NCBI GenBank assembly: GCA_900316125.1
Contig: ONBO01000001.1
Coordinates: forward strand, 1-64,000
Length of the DNA stretch: 64,000 nucleotides
Direction of reading: 5' to 3'
Source: an uncultured Bacteroidales bacterium
GTDB taxonomy: Bacteria > Bacteroidota > Bacteroidia > Bacteroidales > Paludibacteraceae
Positions 10,924-19,805 of this stretch are shown one piece after another. Under the pieces are notes generated by a model. That model did not search any database, was not told the DNA's origin, and saw nothing but the letters and a program-made list of their open reading frames with translations. Numbering within the stretch: position 1 is the stretch's first letter; each line of letters opens with the position of its first letter. Made by a program: the position numbers and the translations under genes.

Positions 10924-11664
10924 TTACGGAATTATGACATCATCATCTGTGTCAATGTAGCCGCCTTGCAGGGCTTGCTTTTCCTTGCGGCGCAGGTAGT
11001 AGACCACGCCATATTTTTTTGCCTCCTCCTGCATGGCGTCCATGCCTAAGTCCTTGTATTTCTCCTCTATCTGGTTCCAGAGGTCAAGTATGAGGGCGTC
11101 AACCTGACGGCGCAGTTTCTTAATCATGTCAAGGGCGCGGTCTGAGTTCTTCTGGCTCACTTTTTTGAGCTGGTAGGCGTCTTTGAAGATTTCATAGTTC
11201 ACCCTTACCTTGGCAATGGTGGGGTTATAGATGGCAGCACCGCCGTTTGAAACACGCTCGTTCTCACCATCTATGATGTTCTTGCCCCATTCAAGTATAA
11301 GGGTCTCTGTGCTGAGGTCAGGCACTGAGTAGTTGTCTGGCAGAAGTTTGTAGAGCAGTTTCTTTTCGGGCTTTATCTCATTTCTGAGGCAGGAGAGGTT
11401 TAGCACCTGAATGAAGTGAGATATGTACATACGTGCAATCCTCACAGTGTTCTGGTACTTCTTGTTCTTGCCTGCCTGCACGTTCTGCTGCATACGCAGG
11501 TCTGATATAGCCCTCTCAAACTGCGGAATAATGGCGCTGATGTCATATATAACCCTGTTATTGTACGGAACGTTGCCTGCTCCTAAGGTGTCATACTTTT
11601 CTTTTGCAGTGCGCATGGCACGCAGACGGGCTGCATCGGTGTTTGGTAATCTTCTGTAAGGCAT
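10924..11664 (-). CDS. Conserved hypothetical protein
   Basis: This is a 246-residue soluble, charged, mostly helical protein with no signal peptide or membrane segment. It begins MPYRRLPNTDAARLRAM. I see a central NAxx-like GGAAIYNPTIAKVRV segment and a C-terminal acidic end (DTDDDVIIP). I have the impression that similar proteins occur in other Bacteroidales, but I do not recognise a named domain. The preceding gene is polyprenyl synthase, with a dispersed repeat between them, and a terminator follows. No function is proposed. Confidence 0.8.
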   Translation of the reverse strand: MPYRRLPNTDAARLRAMRTAKEKYDTLGAGNVPYNNRVIYDISAIIPQFERAISDLRMQQNVQAGKNKKYQNTVRIARMYISHFIQVLNLSCLRNEIKPEKKLLYKLLPDNYSVPDLSTETLILEWGKNIIDGENERVSNGGAAIYNPTIAKVRVNYEIFKDAYQLKKVSQKNSDRALDMIKKLRRQVDALILDLWNQIEEKYKDLGMDAMQEEAKKYGVVYYLRRKEKQALQGGYIDTDDDVIIP

Positions 11665-11680
11665 GGTATTTGATTTAGTA

Positions 11681-11748
11681 CGTCACTCTGAGCTTAGCGA
11701 AGAGTCTCATAATCTTTGCGAGATGCTTCGGCACGCCTCAGCATGACG
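11681..11748. repeat. Dispersed inverted-repeat element (GTCAxTCTGAGC type)
   Basis: One end reads CGTCACTCTGAGCTTAGCGA and the other end, in reverse, reads CGTCATGCTGAGG with GAAGCATCTCGC. The two ends form an imperfect inverted repeat. The same composite recurs at 35822-35917 and 62147-62248, with half copies at 47634-47693, 52440-52470 and 62690-62729. It resembles a small non-coding mobile (MITE-like) or REP-type element. No transposase is nearby. Confidence 0.7.
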
Positions 11749-11757
11749 TTGGTTATA

Positions 11758-12738
11758 TTATTTTTTGCGGTTTGACATTGCTTTGATTAAGGTTTTCAGG
11801 GGCTCGAGGCGTTCGGCGGGTACGTCTAGTTTGTCAAGGCAGGTTATGGCCTTCAAAAGGTACGCCGATACCTGAGCCTCGCAGCGTTTGTCAACATCCA
11901 GCTTACGGTAGATGTCTATTACTCCGTTTATCTTCTTATCCCTGTGGGTGGCGTTATCAAGCGCCAGCAGGCTGTCAAGCTCACTCTTGGTATCTCCTTT
12001 TGCAAGTTCAAGGGCTGATAGCAGCAGGTAGCACTTCTTGCCGCAGAGAATGTCTCCGCCTATGTTCTTGCCAAACACCTTAGGGTCTCCAAATGCGTCA
12101 AGATAGTCATCACGCAGCTGGAAGCTGAGCCCCATGTTAATGCCGCAGTTATAGAGAGTGTTTGCATCAGCCTCCGATGCGCCGCCTATCAGCGCCCCTA
12201 TTTTAAGGCTGCAAGCCAGCAGGACGGCAGTCTTGAGGCGTATCATCTCCATATACTCGTCAAGCCCCACATCGTTGCGTTTTTCAAACTCCATGTCATA
12301 CTGCTGCCCTTTGCAAACCTCATCAGCCGTGGTGGTGAACACCTTTAGAATTTCACTGAAACGCTCGCTCTTTACGGTAGCAAGCAGTTTGTACGCCTCT
12401 ATAAGCATAGCATCGCCGCTTAGAATGGCGGTGTTGTTATTCCAGCGCTTGTGAACAGTGGCGTAACCGCGGCGGGTGTCTGCATTGTCCATGATGTCAT
12501 CATGCAGCAGGGTGAAGTTGTGGAACACCTCTATTGCAAGCCCTGCCTTAAGAGCCTCAGTGAGGTCATCTGTAAAGAGGTTACATGCCATTAGCACCAG
12601 CGACGGGCGCACCCTCTTGCCTCCAAGTGAAAGCACGTACTCAATGGGGGCGTAGAGCCCTTCAGGCTCGCGTTTCCACCTGTTTGACACTATGGCCTGC
12701 TCTACAAGAGCTAAAAGTTCAGATTGTGAGTATATCAT
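11758..12738 (-). CDS. Polyprenyl (isoprenyl) diphosphate synthase
   Basis: This 326-residue all-helical trans-prenyltransferase has the first aspartate-rich motif in LLHDDIMDNADTRRG and the second in LRDDYLDAFGD. GGKRVRP near residue 35 binds the IPP phosphate. These enzymes condense isopentenyl diphosphate with allylic diphosphates in the cytoplasm for quinone side chains or carrier lipids. Residue composition before the first motif would set chain length, but I do not assign a product. It follows the Ddl fusion gene on the same strand at a distance of 28 bases that contain a short tandem repeat. Confidence 0.92.
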   Translation of the reverse strand: MIYSQSELLALVEQAIVSNRWKREPEGLYAPIEYVLSLGGKRVRPSLVLMACNLFTDDLTEALKAGLAIEVFHNFTLLHDDIMDNADTRRGYATVHKRWNNNTAILSGDAMLIEAYKLLATVKSERFSEILKVFTTTADEVCKGQQYDMEFEKRNDVGLDEYMEMIRLKTAVLLACSLKIGALIGGASEADANTLYNCGINMGLSFQLRDDYLDAFGDPKVFGKNIGGDILCGKKCYLLLSALELAKGDTKSELDSLLALDNATHRDKKINGVIDIYRKLDVDKRCEAQVSAYLLKAITCLDKLDVPAERLEPLKTLIKAMSNRKK

Positions 12739-12756
12739 TGGTGAATCGAATTTAAA

Positions 12757-12784
12757 TTTTCAACTGTCAATTTTCAACTGTCAA
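12757..12784. repeat. 14-bp tandem repeat TTTTCAACTGTCAA x2
   Basis: Two perfect adjacent copies of TTTTCAACTGTCAA. The repeat runs into the 3' end of the Ddl fusion gene, so its last residues (QLTVEN) and stop codon are encoded by it. Related AACTGTCAA/TTGACAGTT strings occur at 23264-23295, near 40680, near 52395 and near 62123, always at gene ends or starts. Confidence 0.8.
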
Positions 12785-14659
12785 TTGATCCTCAATGATG
12801 TCTGTCATAACATCTTTTATGTCAATTCCTGCGGCACGAACCTGCTGCGGAATAAAACTTGTAGCGGTCATACCCGGAGTGGTGTTGGCCTCAAGAATAT
12901 GAGGCACGCCGTCTTCTGTAATTATATAGTCAATGCGCACAATGCCCTTGCAGCCCATAAGAGAGTAGTACTTCTTGGTGAGCTCCTGAACCTCAGCGGT
13001 CTTTTCTGGCGATATGCGGGCTGGCGTAATCTCTTGAACCTGACCGTTATATTTGGCATCGTAGTCAAAGAACTCATTAGCGCTTACCACCTCAGTCAGA
13101 GGAAATACCACCGTTTTATCCTTTGTTTTGTACATTCCGCAAGTAAGTTCAGTACCTTTAAGGAATGACTCAATAATAACCTCGTCACCCTCCTTGAAGG
13201 CCTTGTCTATGGCAGGCATAATCTGCTCGCTCTCCTTAACCTTGGTAACGCCGTAGCTGCTGCCGCCCACATTTGATTTTACAAACATAGGCAGGCCAAG
13301 CTCCTTCTCAATGGCGGCAGTGTCAATGGCATCGCCGTGGCGCAGAAGAACAGACTTGGCAATGTTAGCCCCAAAACCGTGCAGGTAGCGGTTGCATACA
13401 AACTTGTTAAAGCTCAGCGATGCAGCCAGAGGCCCGCAGCATGAGTATTTCATACCTATAAGCTCAAAATAGCCTTGCAGTATGCCGTTCTCACCAGGAG
13501 TGCCGTGAATGGTTATGTAGGCAAAGTCAAAAGTGTGCTTCACGCCCTTGCCGTCAATGTAGCCAAAATAGTTCTTGTCTATGTCATATCGTTCTGTCTC
13601 CGATATCTTGGCATACCACTCGTTTTTGGTAATAACCACCATTGTGGTGTAATACCTCTCAGGGTCAATGAATGACATAATGCCGGCGGCACTACGCATT
13701 GACACCTCTGCCTCAGATGAGTAGCCTCCGCAGACTACTGCAATGTTTCTCTTTTTCATCATTTTTATAGGGTTAGTCTTTTTTATGTAATACAAGCATG
13801 CAACTGTAACCGCCAGTCCGCACAGGGCAAACAGCACCACGCCTACGGTGAGCGGCAGTGTCTCCGACCCGATGTCAGCCACGCTGCCCATCTCCGGATA
13901 GTTCACTGTGACCCACAGCACCACCACCGCCAGAGCATTATTAAGAGTGTGCGCTATGACGTTTGTCCATACGCTGCCGGAATATACAAGAATATAGCCC
14001 AGAAGGGCGCCGAGCAGCACTCTTGGCACAAATCCAAAGAACTGGAAGTGTATGAAACTGAATATCACCGCTGTAATCCACACAGATGCGTGGATTGATT
14101 TGGTCATGCCTCTGAACACGTTCTGCAGCAGCCCTCTGAAATAGAGCTCCTCACACAGGCCCGGGATAATGGCCATGACTAATATGGCTGTGAGCAGTGA
14201 ACCCGCCCCTTTGCCTTTCACCATCAGCTCAGTTATCTCCTTGGCCTCATCCTCAAGCTCACGCATTAGCTCCAGAACCTTGTTAAAGCTCTCTGGAAAT
14301 GTCATCTGCTCATTGAGGGTGGCTGTAAGGCTCACAAGCGGCTGGAACGCAAGCAGTGCGGCGCAAGCCATAAGCAATGTACGCCAGCCGGATATGCGGT
14401 CAGCCTGCAGAAAGCGCATAGGCTTAGGGCTTATCATAAGAGCCGCAAGGAGCGCACCTCCGCAGAACACAAATAGTGTGCTGGTGCTCTGAATTAGCTC
14501 CATAATCTCTCTTGAACCCTTCATCGCCTCATTGCTGAGGCCTGTGGCGTGCATATATAGGACCTCAGCCACACCGAATATGCAGGCAAGAAATATAGGA
14601 ATCAGAATGCTAATCAGCAGTTTGATCCAAGGTGACGATTTGTGATAGTTCAGAAACAT
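12767..14659 (-). CDS. CPBP-family membrane protease fused to D-alanine--D-alanine ligase
   Basis: One uninterrupted 630-residue frame carries two complete modules. Residues 1-299 form a polytopic membrane domain of the CPBP (type II CAAX-like) family, with GLCEELYFRG (EExxxR), FSFIH and NVIAHTLNN. Residues 300-630 form a D-Ala-D-Ala ligase of normal length, starting MMKKRNIAVVCGGYSSEAEVS, with an ATP-grasp core and the signatures ITPARI, VRIDYI and EANTTPGMT. No stop codon separates them (checked around 13751-13800). The ligase makes the peptidoglycan dipeptide; the CPBP part would tether it to the membrane. An internal ATG at 13762 could also give free ligase. The N-terminus overlaps the LD-carboxypeptidase gene by 50 bases. 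Confidence 0.85.
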   Translation of the reverse strand: MFLNYHKSSPWIKLLISILIPIFLACIFGVAEVLYMHATGLSNEAMKGSREIMELIQSTSTLFVFCGGALLAALMISPKPMRFLQADRISGWRTLLMACAALLAFQPLVSLTATLNEQMTFPESFNKVLELMRELEDEAKEITELMVKGKGAGSLLTAILVMAIIPGLCEELYFRGLLQNVFRGMTKSIHASVWITAVIFSFIHFQFFGFVPRVLLGALLGYILVYSGSVWTNVIAHTLNNALAVVVLWVTVNYPEMGSVADIGSETLPLTVGVVLFALCGLAVTVACLYYIKKTNPIKMMKKRNIAVVCGGYSSEAEVSMRSAAGIMSFIDPERYYTTMVVITKNEWYAKISETERYDIDKNYFGYIDGKGVKHTFDFAYITIHGTPGENGILQGYFELIGMKYSCCGPLAASLSFNKFVCNRYLHGFGANIAKSVLLRHGDAIDTAAIEKELGLPMFVKSNVGGSSYGVTKVKESEQIMPAIDKAFKEGDEVIIESFLKGTELTCGMYKTKDKTVVFPLTEVVSANEFFDYDAKYNGQVQEITPARISPEKTAEVQELTKKYYSLMGCKGIVRIDYIITEDGVPHILEANTTPGMTATSFIPQQVRAAGIDIKDVMTDIIEDQLTVEN

Positions 14660-15506
14660 TCAGTTTATAGTTTGCCCCCATAAGCAGCGGCATGTTGCAC
14701 TCTCCAATATGACCTGCTGAAAAGTTCATTGCCACAGGGAAATCATAATCTTTAACAGCCTCACATATAATGCCGTACGCTCCGCCATTGAAGGAGTCAT
14801 CCGCGTCACAGTCTGTGAACTGACCCACCACAAGGCCTGCAATCTTCTCAAACACCCCTCCAAGCCTCAGGTTCTGCATCATGCGGTCCACGTGATATAG
14901 ACGCTCTCCAATATCCTCAATAAAGAGAATGGCTCCGTCATAGTTCAAATCATACGGTGTGCCGCGCAAGGCGTACAGTATGCTAAGATTTCCGCCCATA
15001 AGCCTGCCTTTCACGCTGCCTTGGCGGTTAAACGGAGTGGTTTGGAAGCGATACTTTAGCGGCTTCCCCTCTAACGCCTCTTTGAGCGCCTTCACTGCGC
15101 TGCTCTCAGGCTCCGTGGCTATGTTCTTGGTCATGGAGGCGTGCAGAGAGCGCAGCCCAAGGTTTGACACTGCGTTATGTATGGCTGTAATATCGCTGAA
15201 GCCCACAATCAGCTTGTAGCTATCGGGGCTCTTCAGCGGTGAAAAATCAATCTTGTCAATAATACGGCTCAGCCCGTAACCCCCGCGAGAGCAGAGTATT
15301 ATGCCTCTGCCTGGAGCGTCTATGGCGCTTTGCAGGTCTGATATTCTCTCATCGTCCGATGCGGAGAACCTGCCTCTTTTGCCACAGGCGTGCGGTGCCA
15401 CGTACACTTTGTACCCCCACTGCTCCAGAACGGCTTTGGCTCCGGCTACATATTCCGGGTCCACCGCCCCTGATGGGGACACTATATAGATTTTTCCATT
15501 ATCCAT
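14610..15506 (-). CDS. LD-carboxypeptidase, peptidase family S66
   Basis: This 298-residue peptidase of the muramoyltetrapeptide carboxypeptidase (LdcA/MccF) group has its nucleophile in ILCSRGGYG, the catalytic Glu in FIEDIGE and the His in SAGHIGE. LdcA enzymes remove the terminal D-Ala from peptidoglycan tetrapeptides in the cytoplasm during recycling. ATG 15506 gives the family-typical start (MDNGKIYIVSPSG), with porX ending 2 bases upstream. It sits next to the D-Ala-D-Ala ligase fusion, which fits a cell-wall context. MccF-like peptide immunity is an alternative within the family. Confidence 0.88.
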   Translation of the reverse strand: MDNGKIYIVSPSGAVDPEYVAGAKAVLEQWGYKVYVAPHACGKRGRFSASDDERISDLQSAIDAPGRGIILCSRGGYGLSRIIDKIDFSPLKSPDSYKLIVGFSDITAIHNAVSNLGLRSLHASMTKNIATEPESSAVKALKEALEGKPLKYRFQTTPFNRQGSVKGRLMGGNLSILYALRGTPYDLNYDGAILFIEDIGERLYHVDRMMQNLRLGGVFEKIAGLVVGQFTDCDADDSFNGGAYGIICEAVKDYDFPVAMNFSAGHIGECNMPLLMGANYKLNVSELSQIVTLDQTAD

Positions 15507-15508
15507 TT

Positions 15509-17053
15509 TCAATTCCCCTTCGGGCTCATGGTGATAACCGGAATAATCATCTCCTCCAGCGATACGCCGCCATGCTGGAACGTATCTTTGTAATATTGAA
15601 CGTAATAGTTATAGTTGTTAGGGTAGGCTATAAAGTCCTGACCCTCAGCAAATATGTATGAACTGCTAAGGTTAGGGCAGGGCAGGCCGGCAACATCGGG
15701 TTTCACTATTGAGAAAACCTCTTTCTTGTTGTAGGCCAGGTTCTTACCCACCTTGTAACGCAGGTTTACGTTTGTATTTTTATCGCCCACCACCTTGATG
15801 GCGTTCTTGACGCGGATGGAGCCGTGGTCTGTGGTGAGAACTATCTTGATTTTGTGGTCCGCCAGTATTCTGAACAGGTCAGATATGGATGAGTGGCGGA
15901 ACCATGACTGCACAAGCGAGCGGTATGCCGCTTCATCAGGAGCCAGCTCACGGAACAGTTTCACCTCTGTACGGGCGTGTGAGAGCATATCCACAAAATT
16001 GAACACCACCACGTTAAGGTCATTGCCTAGCAGGCTCTTTACACTCTCATTGTACTTCTCACCAGCCTGGTTTGTGTTAATCTTGTTATAAGAGAACGTG
16101 AACTTCTTTCTGAAACGCTCTATCTGGGTCTTTATCAGTGCCTCCTCATTCAGGTTCTTGCCTTCATCCTCCTCCTCGTCAACCCACAGGTTCGGGTACA
16201 TCTTGCGTATCTGGGCAGGCATAAGGCCTGAGAAAATAGCGTTACGTGAATACTGTGTGGCGGTAGGCAGAATGCTGTAGAAGGTGTCATCTGAGTCAAA
16301 ATTGTACAGACCGCCAATCTCCCTCTGGATAATGCGCCACTGGTCCTGACGCAGGTTGTCAATAAGGATGAAGAAGACCTTATCCCCCTTGTCAAGCAGC
16401 GGGAACACCTTGGTCTTGAAGATGTCAGGGCTCATTACAGGGTGCTTGCCGCTCTCAATCCAGCCCTCGTAGTTCTTGCGTATGTATTTGGCAAACAGAT
16501 TGTTGGCCTCTGTTTTCTGCATCTGCAGCATCTCATCCATGGAGCCGCCAGCCTCATCAAGCTGCATCTCCCAGAATATAAGGTTGTTATAAACCTTCTG
16601 CCAGTCCTCGGCACTCATGGAGTCATTAATCTGCGTACCAATGCGCATAAACTCAGACTGGTACCCCGATGTGGTCTTTTCAGTGATAATCTCCTGTGCA
16701 TGAACCACTTTCTTTATTGACATGAGAATCTGGTTTGGATTTACAGGCTTTATTAGGTAGTCTGAAATCTTCTGCCCTATGGCCTGCTCCATAATGTTCT
16801 CCTCCTCACTCTTTGTAATCATGACAACAGGCAGCGCAGGCTGGGCCTTCTTAATTTCAAGAAGGGTTTCAAGACCGCTAAGGCCTGGCATGTTCTCATC
16901 GAGGAAAACCACGTCAAAATGGGTGTTTGAACAAGCCTCAATAGCGTCAGTTCCGCTCACAACAGGGGTTACAGAGTATCCCTTCTGCTCCAGAAAAATA
17001 ATGTGTGGCCTGAGGAGATCTATCTCATCGTCGGCCCAAAGAATCTTAATCAT
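15509..17053 (-). CDS. porX: PorX-type response regulator with PglZ domain
   Basis: This 514-residue two-domain protein has a receiver domain at residues 1-120 with acidic DDE at 9-11, phosphoacceptor Asp in VVFLDENMPG and Lys in ITKSEEE. A central helical linker follows, then a C-terminal PglZ/alkaline-phosphatase-like domain with FILIDNLRQDQW, NFVDMLSHARTE and LTTDHGS. This combination defines PorX, which with the kinase PorY controls the type IX secretion system in Bacteroidota; the PglZ domain is reported to be a zinc-dependent phosphodiesterase. It fits the presence of probable secretion cargo elsewhere in the window. No PorY is present here. Confidence 0.93.
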   Translation of the reverse strand: MIKILWADDEIDLLRPHIIFLEQKGYSVTPVVSGTDAIEACSNTHFDVVFLDENMPGLSGLETLLEIKKAQPALPVVMITKSEEENIMEQAIGQKISDYLIKPVNPNQILMSIKKVVHAQEIITEKTTSGYQSEFMRIGTQINDSMSAEDWQKVYNNLIFWEMQLDEAGGSMDEMLQMQKTEANNLFAKYIRKNYEGWIESGKHPVMSPDIFKTKVFPLLDKGDKVFFILIDNLRQDQWRIIQREIGGLYNFDSDDTFYSILPTATQYSRNAIFSGLMPAQIRKMYPNLWVDEEEDEGKNLNEEALIKTQIERFRKKFTFSYNKINTNQAGEKYNESVKSLLGNDLNVVVFNFVDMLSHARTEVKLFRELAPDEAAYRSLVQSWFRHSSISDLFRILADHKIKIVLTTDHGSIRVKNAIKVVGDKNTNVNLRYKVGKNLAYNKKEVFSIVKPDVAGLPCPNLSSSYIFAEGQDFIAYPNNYNYYVQYYKDTFQHGGVSLEEMIIPVITMSPKGN

Positions 17054-17066
17054 AAGCTCAAGTTAT

Positions 17067-17558
17067 TTACTGTTTAACATTGTCTGTTTCAGACATTCTG
17101 AAAGAGTAGAATTTCTGCATTAAATAACTGAAAATTGTTGTAATTATTGTTGTAATCATATTTGACGGAGTGGCCCAGAGACCCACCGCCTCCACCCAGA
17201 ACTTCATGCTCAGGTATGATATTGCAAAATTAGCAAAAATAATGAGACTATACCGATAAAATTGCGTTCCAGTTTTAATTTTTGAACGGCTGAAAGTGAT
17301 ATTTTTTGAGAGCAGGAAACCTATGGTAAGAGTTATTGGGGTTACTATAACCAGCGATGCTATGTGAGGTGACATCACTATGCCGCACAGGCTCATCTCC
17401 TGCTTTGCCACAATGTAGTTGTAGATCAGAAAGTAGAACACCCAGTTGAGCACTGTGTTTATGCCACCCGATGCTAAATAATAGTAAAACTCCCTGCTCA
17501 TAAACTTGCTGAACAGGGGGTAGAACCAATCTAATATTTTTTGCAAAAATTTGAACAA
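17067..17558 (-). CDS. GtrA-like membrane protein, TTG start
   Basis: This 163-residue protein has four predicted transmembrane helices of the GtrA/DPMS3 family. YYLASGGINTVLNWVFYF is the characteristic first helix with a GG-N pattern. GtrA proteins are thought to help flip or handle undecaprenyl-linked sugars for surface glycans. The TTG at 17558 lies 1 base beyond the recQ stop codon. A later ATG (MSREFYYY) would remove a basic N-terminal stretch that similar proteins usually have. Confidence 0.82.
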   Translation of the reverse strand: MFKFLQKILDWFYPLFSKFMSREFYYYLASGGINTVLNWVFYFLIYNYIVAKQEMSLCGIVMSPHIASLVIVTPITLTIGFLLSKNITFSRSKIKTGTQFYRYSLIIFANFAISYLSMKFWVEAVGLWATPSNMITTIITTIFSYLMQKFYSFRMSETDNVKQ

Positions 17559-17559
17559 G

Positions 17560-19746
17560 TTAATTGCCCATCTCAGATAAGAATTTCACTCTGATGAGTC
17601 TTATCTCATCCTCGGTAAAGTCTCCGCCAAGCTCTGTCATGGCCTCGTCAATGCTGTCTGTATGAGCCTCACGGAAGTAGTCATATATCTCCTCAGCCTT
17701 GTCGGCGTCCATCTCCTCATCAACCAGATAGGATATGTTAATCTTCAGACCTGAGTTTACAATGGCTTCAAGCTCGTCAAGAAGGTCTGACGTATCCTCC
17801 AGACCGGTGGATATTGCTATATCCTGCAACCCTACACGGTGGTCTATAGCGCGGATTATAGAGGCTTTCAGATTTGACTCCTTAGGCTTGGTGCGCACAC
17901 GCATGTCTTCAGGTCTCTCTATCTCATTCTCCTCAACATGGCGCTGTATAAGCTGCAGGAACTCCTCTCCGTAACGTTTAGCCTTGCCCGCACCCACACC
18001 AGGTATGCCTTGCAGCTCCTCCATGGTCACAGGATATGTGGTGGCCATTGATTCAAGTGACGGGTCTTGGAATATTACAAACGGCGGAACGTTGAGCTTC
18101 TTTGACATCTTCTTTCTCAAGTCCTTAAGCATTGAGAAAAGAGCCTCATCAGCGGCACCTGAACCACCTCCGCGGCGTGTAGGCACCTCATCTTCATCCT
18201 CGTCAAACTCATTATCCTTGCTGACCATGAATGATACAGGTTTCTTAAGGAACTCGTTGCCAGCCTCAGTAACCTTCAGCACTCCGTAGTTCTCAATCTC
18301 TTTGTTTATGTAGCCGGCTATCATGGCCTGGCGTACAACAGCCTGCCACAGGCTCGGACTCTCTTTCTCTCCCACGCCAAAGTTCTCAAGCTCATCATGC
18401 TTGTAGTCTGATATTTCAGCGTTCTTCTTGCCTAAGATTATGTTTATAATATGGTCAGCCTTGAACTTCTCTTTTACAGCGATGATTGTCTCAAGCACTG
18501 TGCAGAGCAGATCCTGAGCCTCCACCTGCTTCTTAGGGTTGAGACAGTTGTCACAGTTGCCGCAGTTGTCCTCAGTGTACTCCTCTCCAAAGTAGTGGAG
18601 CAGTAGTTTGCGGCGGCATACGCTTGACTCAGCGTAGGCGGCTGTTTCAGCAAGTAGCTGGCGGCCAATCTCTTGCTCGGCCACTGGCTTGCCCTGCATG
18701 AACTTCTCCAGCTTCTGCAAATCCTTGTTTGAGTAGAAGGCTATGCAGAGACCCTCACCGCCGTCACGGCCGGCGCGGCCTGTCTCCTGATAGTAGCCCT
18801 CAAGGCTCTTAGGTATGTCATAGTGGATTACAAAGCGGACATCGGGTTTATCTATACCCATACCAAAGGCTATGGTGGCTACAATAACCTGAACCTTCTC
18901 CATAAGGAAGCTGTCTTGGTTAGCGGTTCTTACGGCTGAATCCATACCTGCGTGGTAGGGCAGTGCGTTTATGCCGTTAACGTTGAGGGTGTCAGATAGC
19001 TCCTCCACCTTCTTACGGCTGAGGCAGTATATAATGCCAGACTTGCCCTCCTGAGTCTTGATGAACTTGATAATCTCCTTGTCAATGTTCTGGTTCTTAG
19101 GACGTACCTCATAGTAGAGGTTAGGGCGGTTAAATGAAGACTTGAATACCGTGGCGTTCGTCATCTCAAGGTTCTTCTGAATATCATGCTGAACCTTAGG
19201 GGTGGCGGTGGCGGTAAGCGCTATGACAGGAGCCTCGCCAATCTGTTGTATGATAGGGCGTATGCGTCTGTACTCAGGGCGGAAGTCATGACCCCACTCT
19301 GATATACAGTGAGCCTCATCCACGGCGTAGAAAGAAATCTTGATACCTTGCAGGAAGCTTATGTTATCCTCCTTTGTGAGTGATTCAGGAGCCACATAGA
19401 GCAGCTTTGTCTTGCCGCTGAGCACATCATTCTTCACTTCATCTATGGCTGACTTGGTCAGCGATGAGTTTATAAAGTGTGCCACCCCGTCCTCCTCACT
19501 GAATGAGCGCATTGCGTCCACCTGGTTTTTCATCAGGGCTATAAGCGGCGATATCACCACCGCCATGCCGTCCATGAGAAGTGACGGAAGCTGATAACAG
19601 AGTGACTTACCACCTCCTGTTGGCATAAGCACAAAAGTGTCCTTGCCAGCAAGCAGGTTTTCAATGATAGCTTCTTGGTTCCCTTTGAAGGAATCAAAGC
19701 CAAAATGCTTCTTTAACGCATCAAGTAAAACAGATTTCTTTGCCAT
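17560..19746 (-). CDS. recQ: ATP-dependent DNA helicase RecQ
   Basis: This 728-residue superfamily 2 helicase has Walker A in MPTGGGKSLCYQLP, the DEAH box in YAVDEAHCISEWGHDFR, motif VI in QETGRAGRDG and the RecQ zinc site (CRRK...CGNCDNC). Then come RQC winged-helix and HRDC regions (VPPFVIFQDPSLESMA) and a further C-terminal helical extension of about 100 residues. The enzyme unwinds recombination intermediates and stalled forks. The gtrA-like gene follows after 1 base, so the two are probably cotranscribed. A TATATTTG box at 19755-19762 lies only 9 bases before the ATG. Confidence 0.96.
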   Translation of the reverse strand: MAKKSVLLDALKKHFGFDSFKGNQEAIIENLLAGKDTFVLMPTGGGKSLCYQLPSLLMDGMAVVISPLIALMKNQVDAMRSFSEEDGVAHFINSSLTKSAIDEVKNDVLSGKTKLLYVAPESLTKEDNISFLQGIKISFYAVDEAHCISEWGHDFRPEYRRIRPIIQQIGEAPVIALTATATPKVQHDIQKNLEMTNATVFKSSFNRPNLYYEVRPKNQNIDKEIIKFIKTQEGKSGIIYCLSRKKVEELSDTLNVNGINALPYHAGMDSAVRTANQDSFLMEKVQVIVATIAFGMGIDKPDVRFVIHYDIPKSLEGYYQETGRAGRDGGEGLCIAFYSNKDLQKLEKFMQGKPVAEQEIGRQLLAETAAYAESSVCRRKLLLHYFGEEYTEDNCGNCDNCLNPKKQVEAQDLLCTVLETIIAVKEKFKADHIINIILGKKNAEISDYKHDELENFGVGEKESPSLWQAVVRQAMIAGYINKEIENYGVLKVTEAGNEFLKKPVSFMVSKDNEFDEDEDEVPTRRGGGSGAADEALFSMLKDLRKKMSKKLNVPPFVIFQDPSLESMATTYPVTMEELQGIPGVGAGKAKRYGEEFLQLIQRHVEENEIERPEDMRVRTKPKESNLKASIIRAIDHRVGLQDIAISTGLEDTSDLLDELEAIVNSGLKINISYLVDEEMDADKAEEIYDYFREAHTDSIDEAMTELGGDFTEDEIRLIRVKFLSEMGN

Positions 19747-19805
19747 AACAAGAGCAAATATAATAAAATGCTTTTACAAAATTAAAAAATGTTTGTTAAT
19801 TCACA

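Noticed and set aside
19755..19762. Promoter box for recQ (TATATTTG on the minus strand)
   Set aside because: It would put the transcription start almost on the start codon and the spacing to the next TTTG is only 14 bases; mentioned in the recQ entry but not called.
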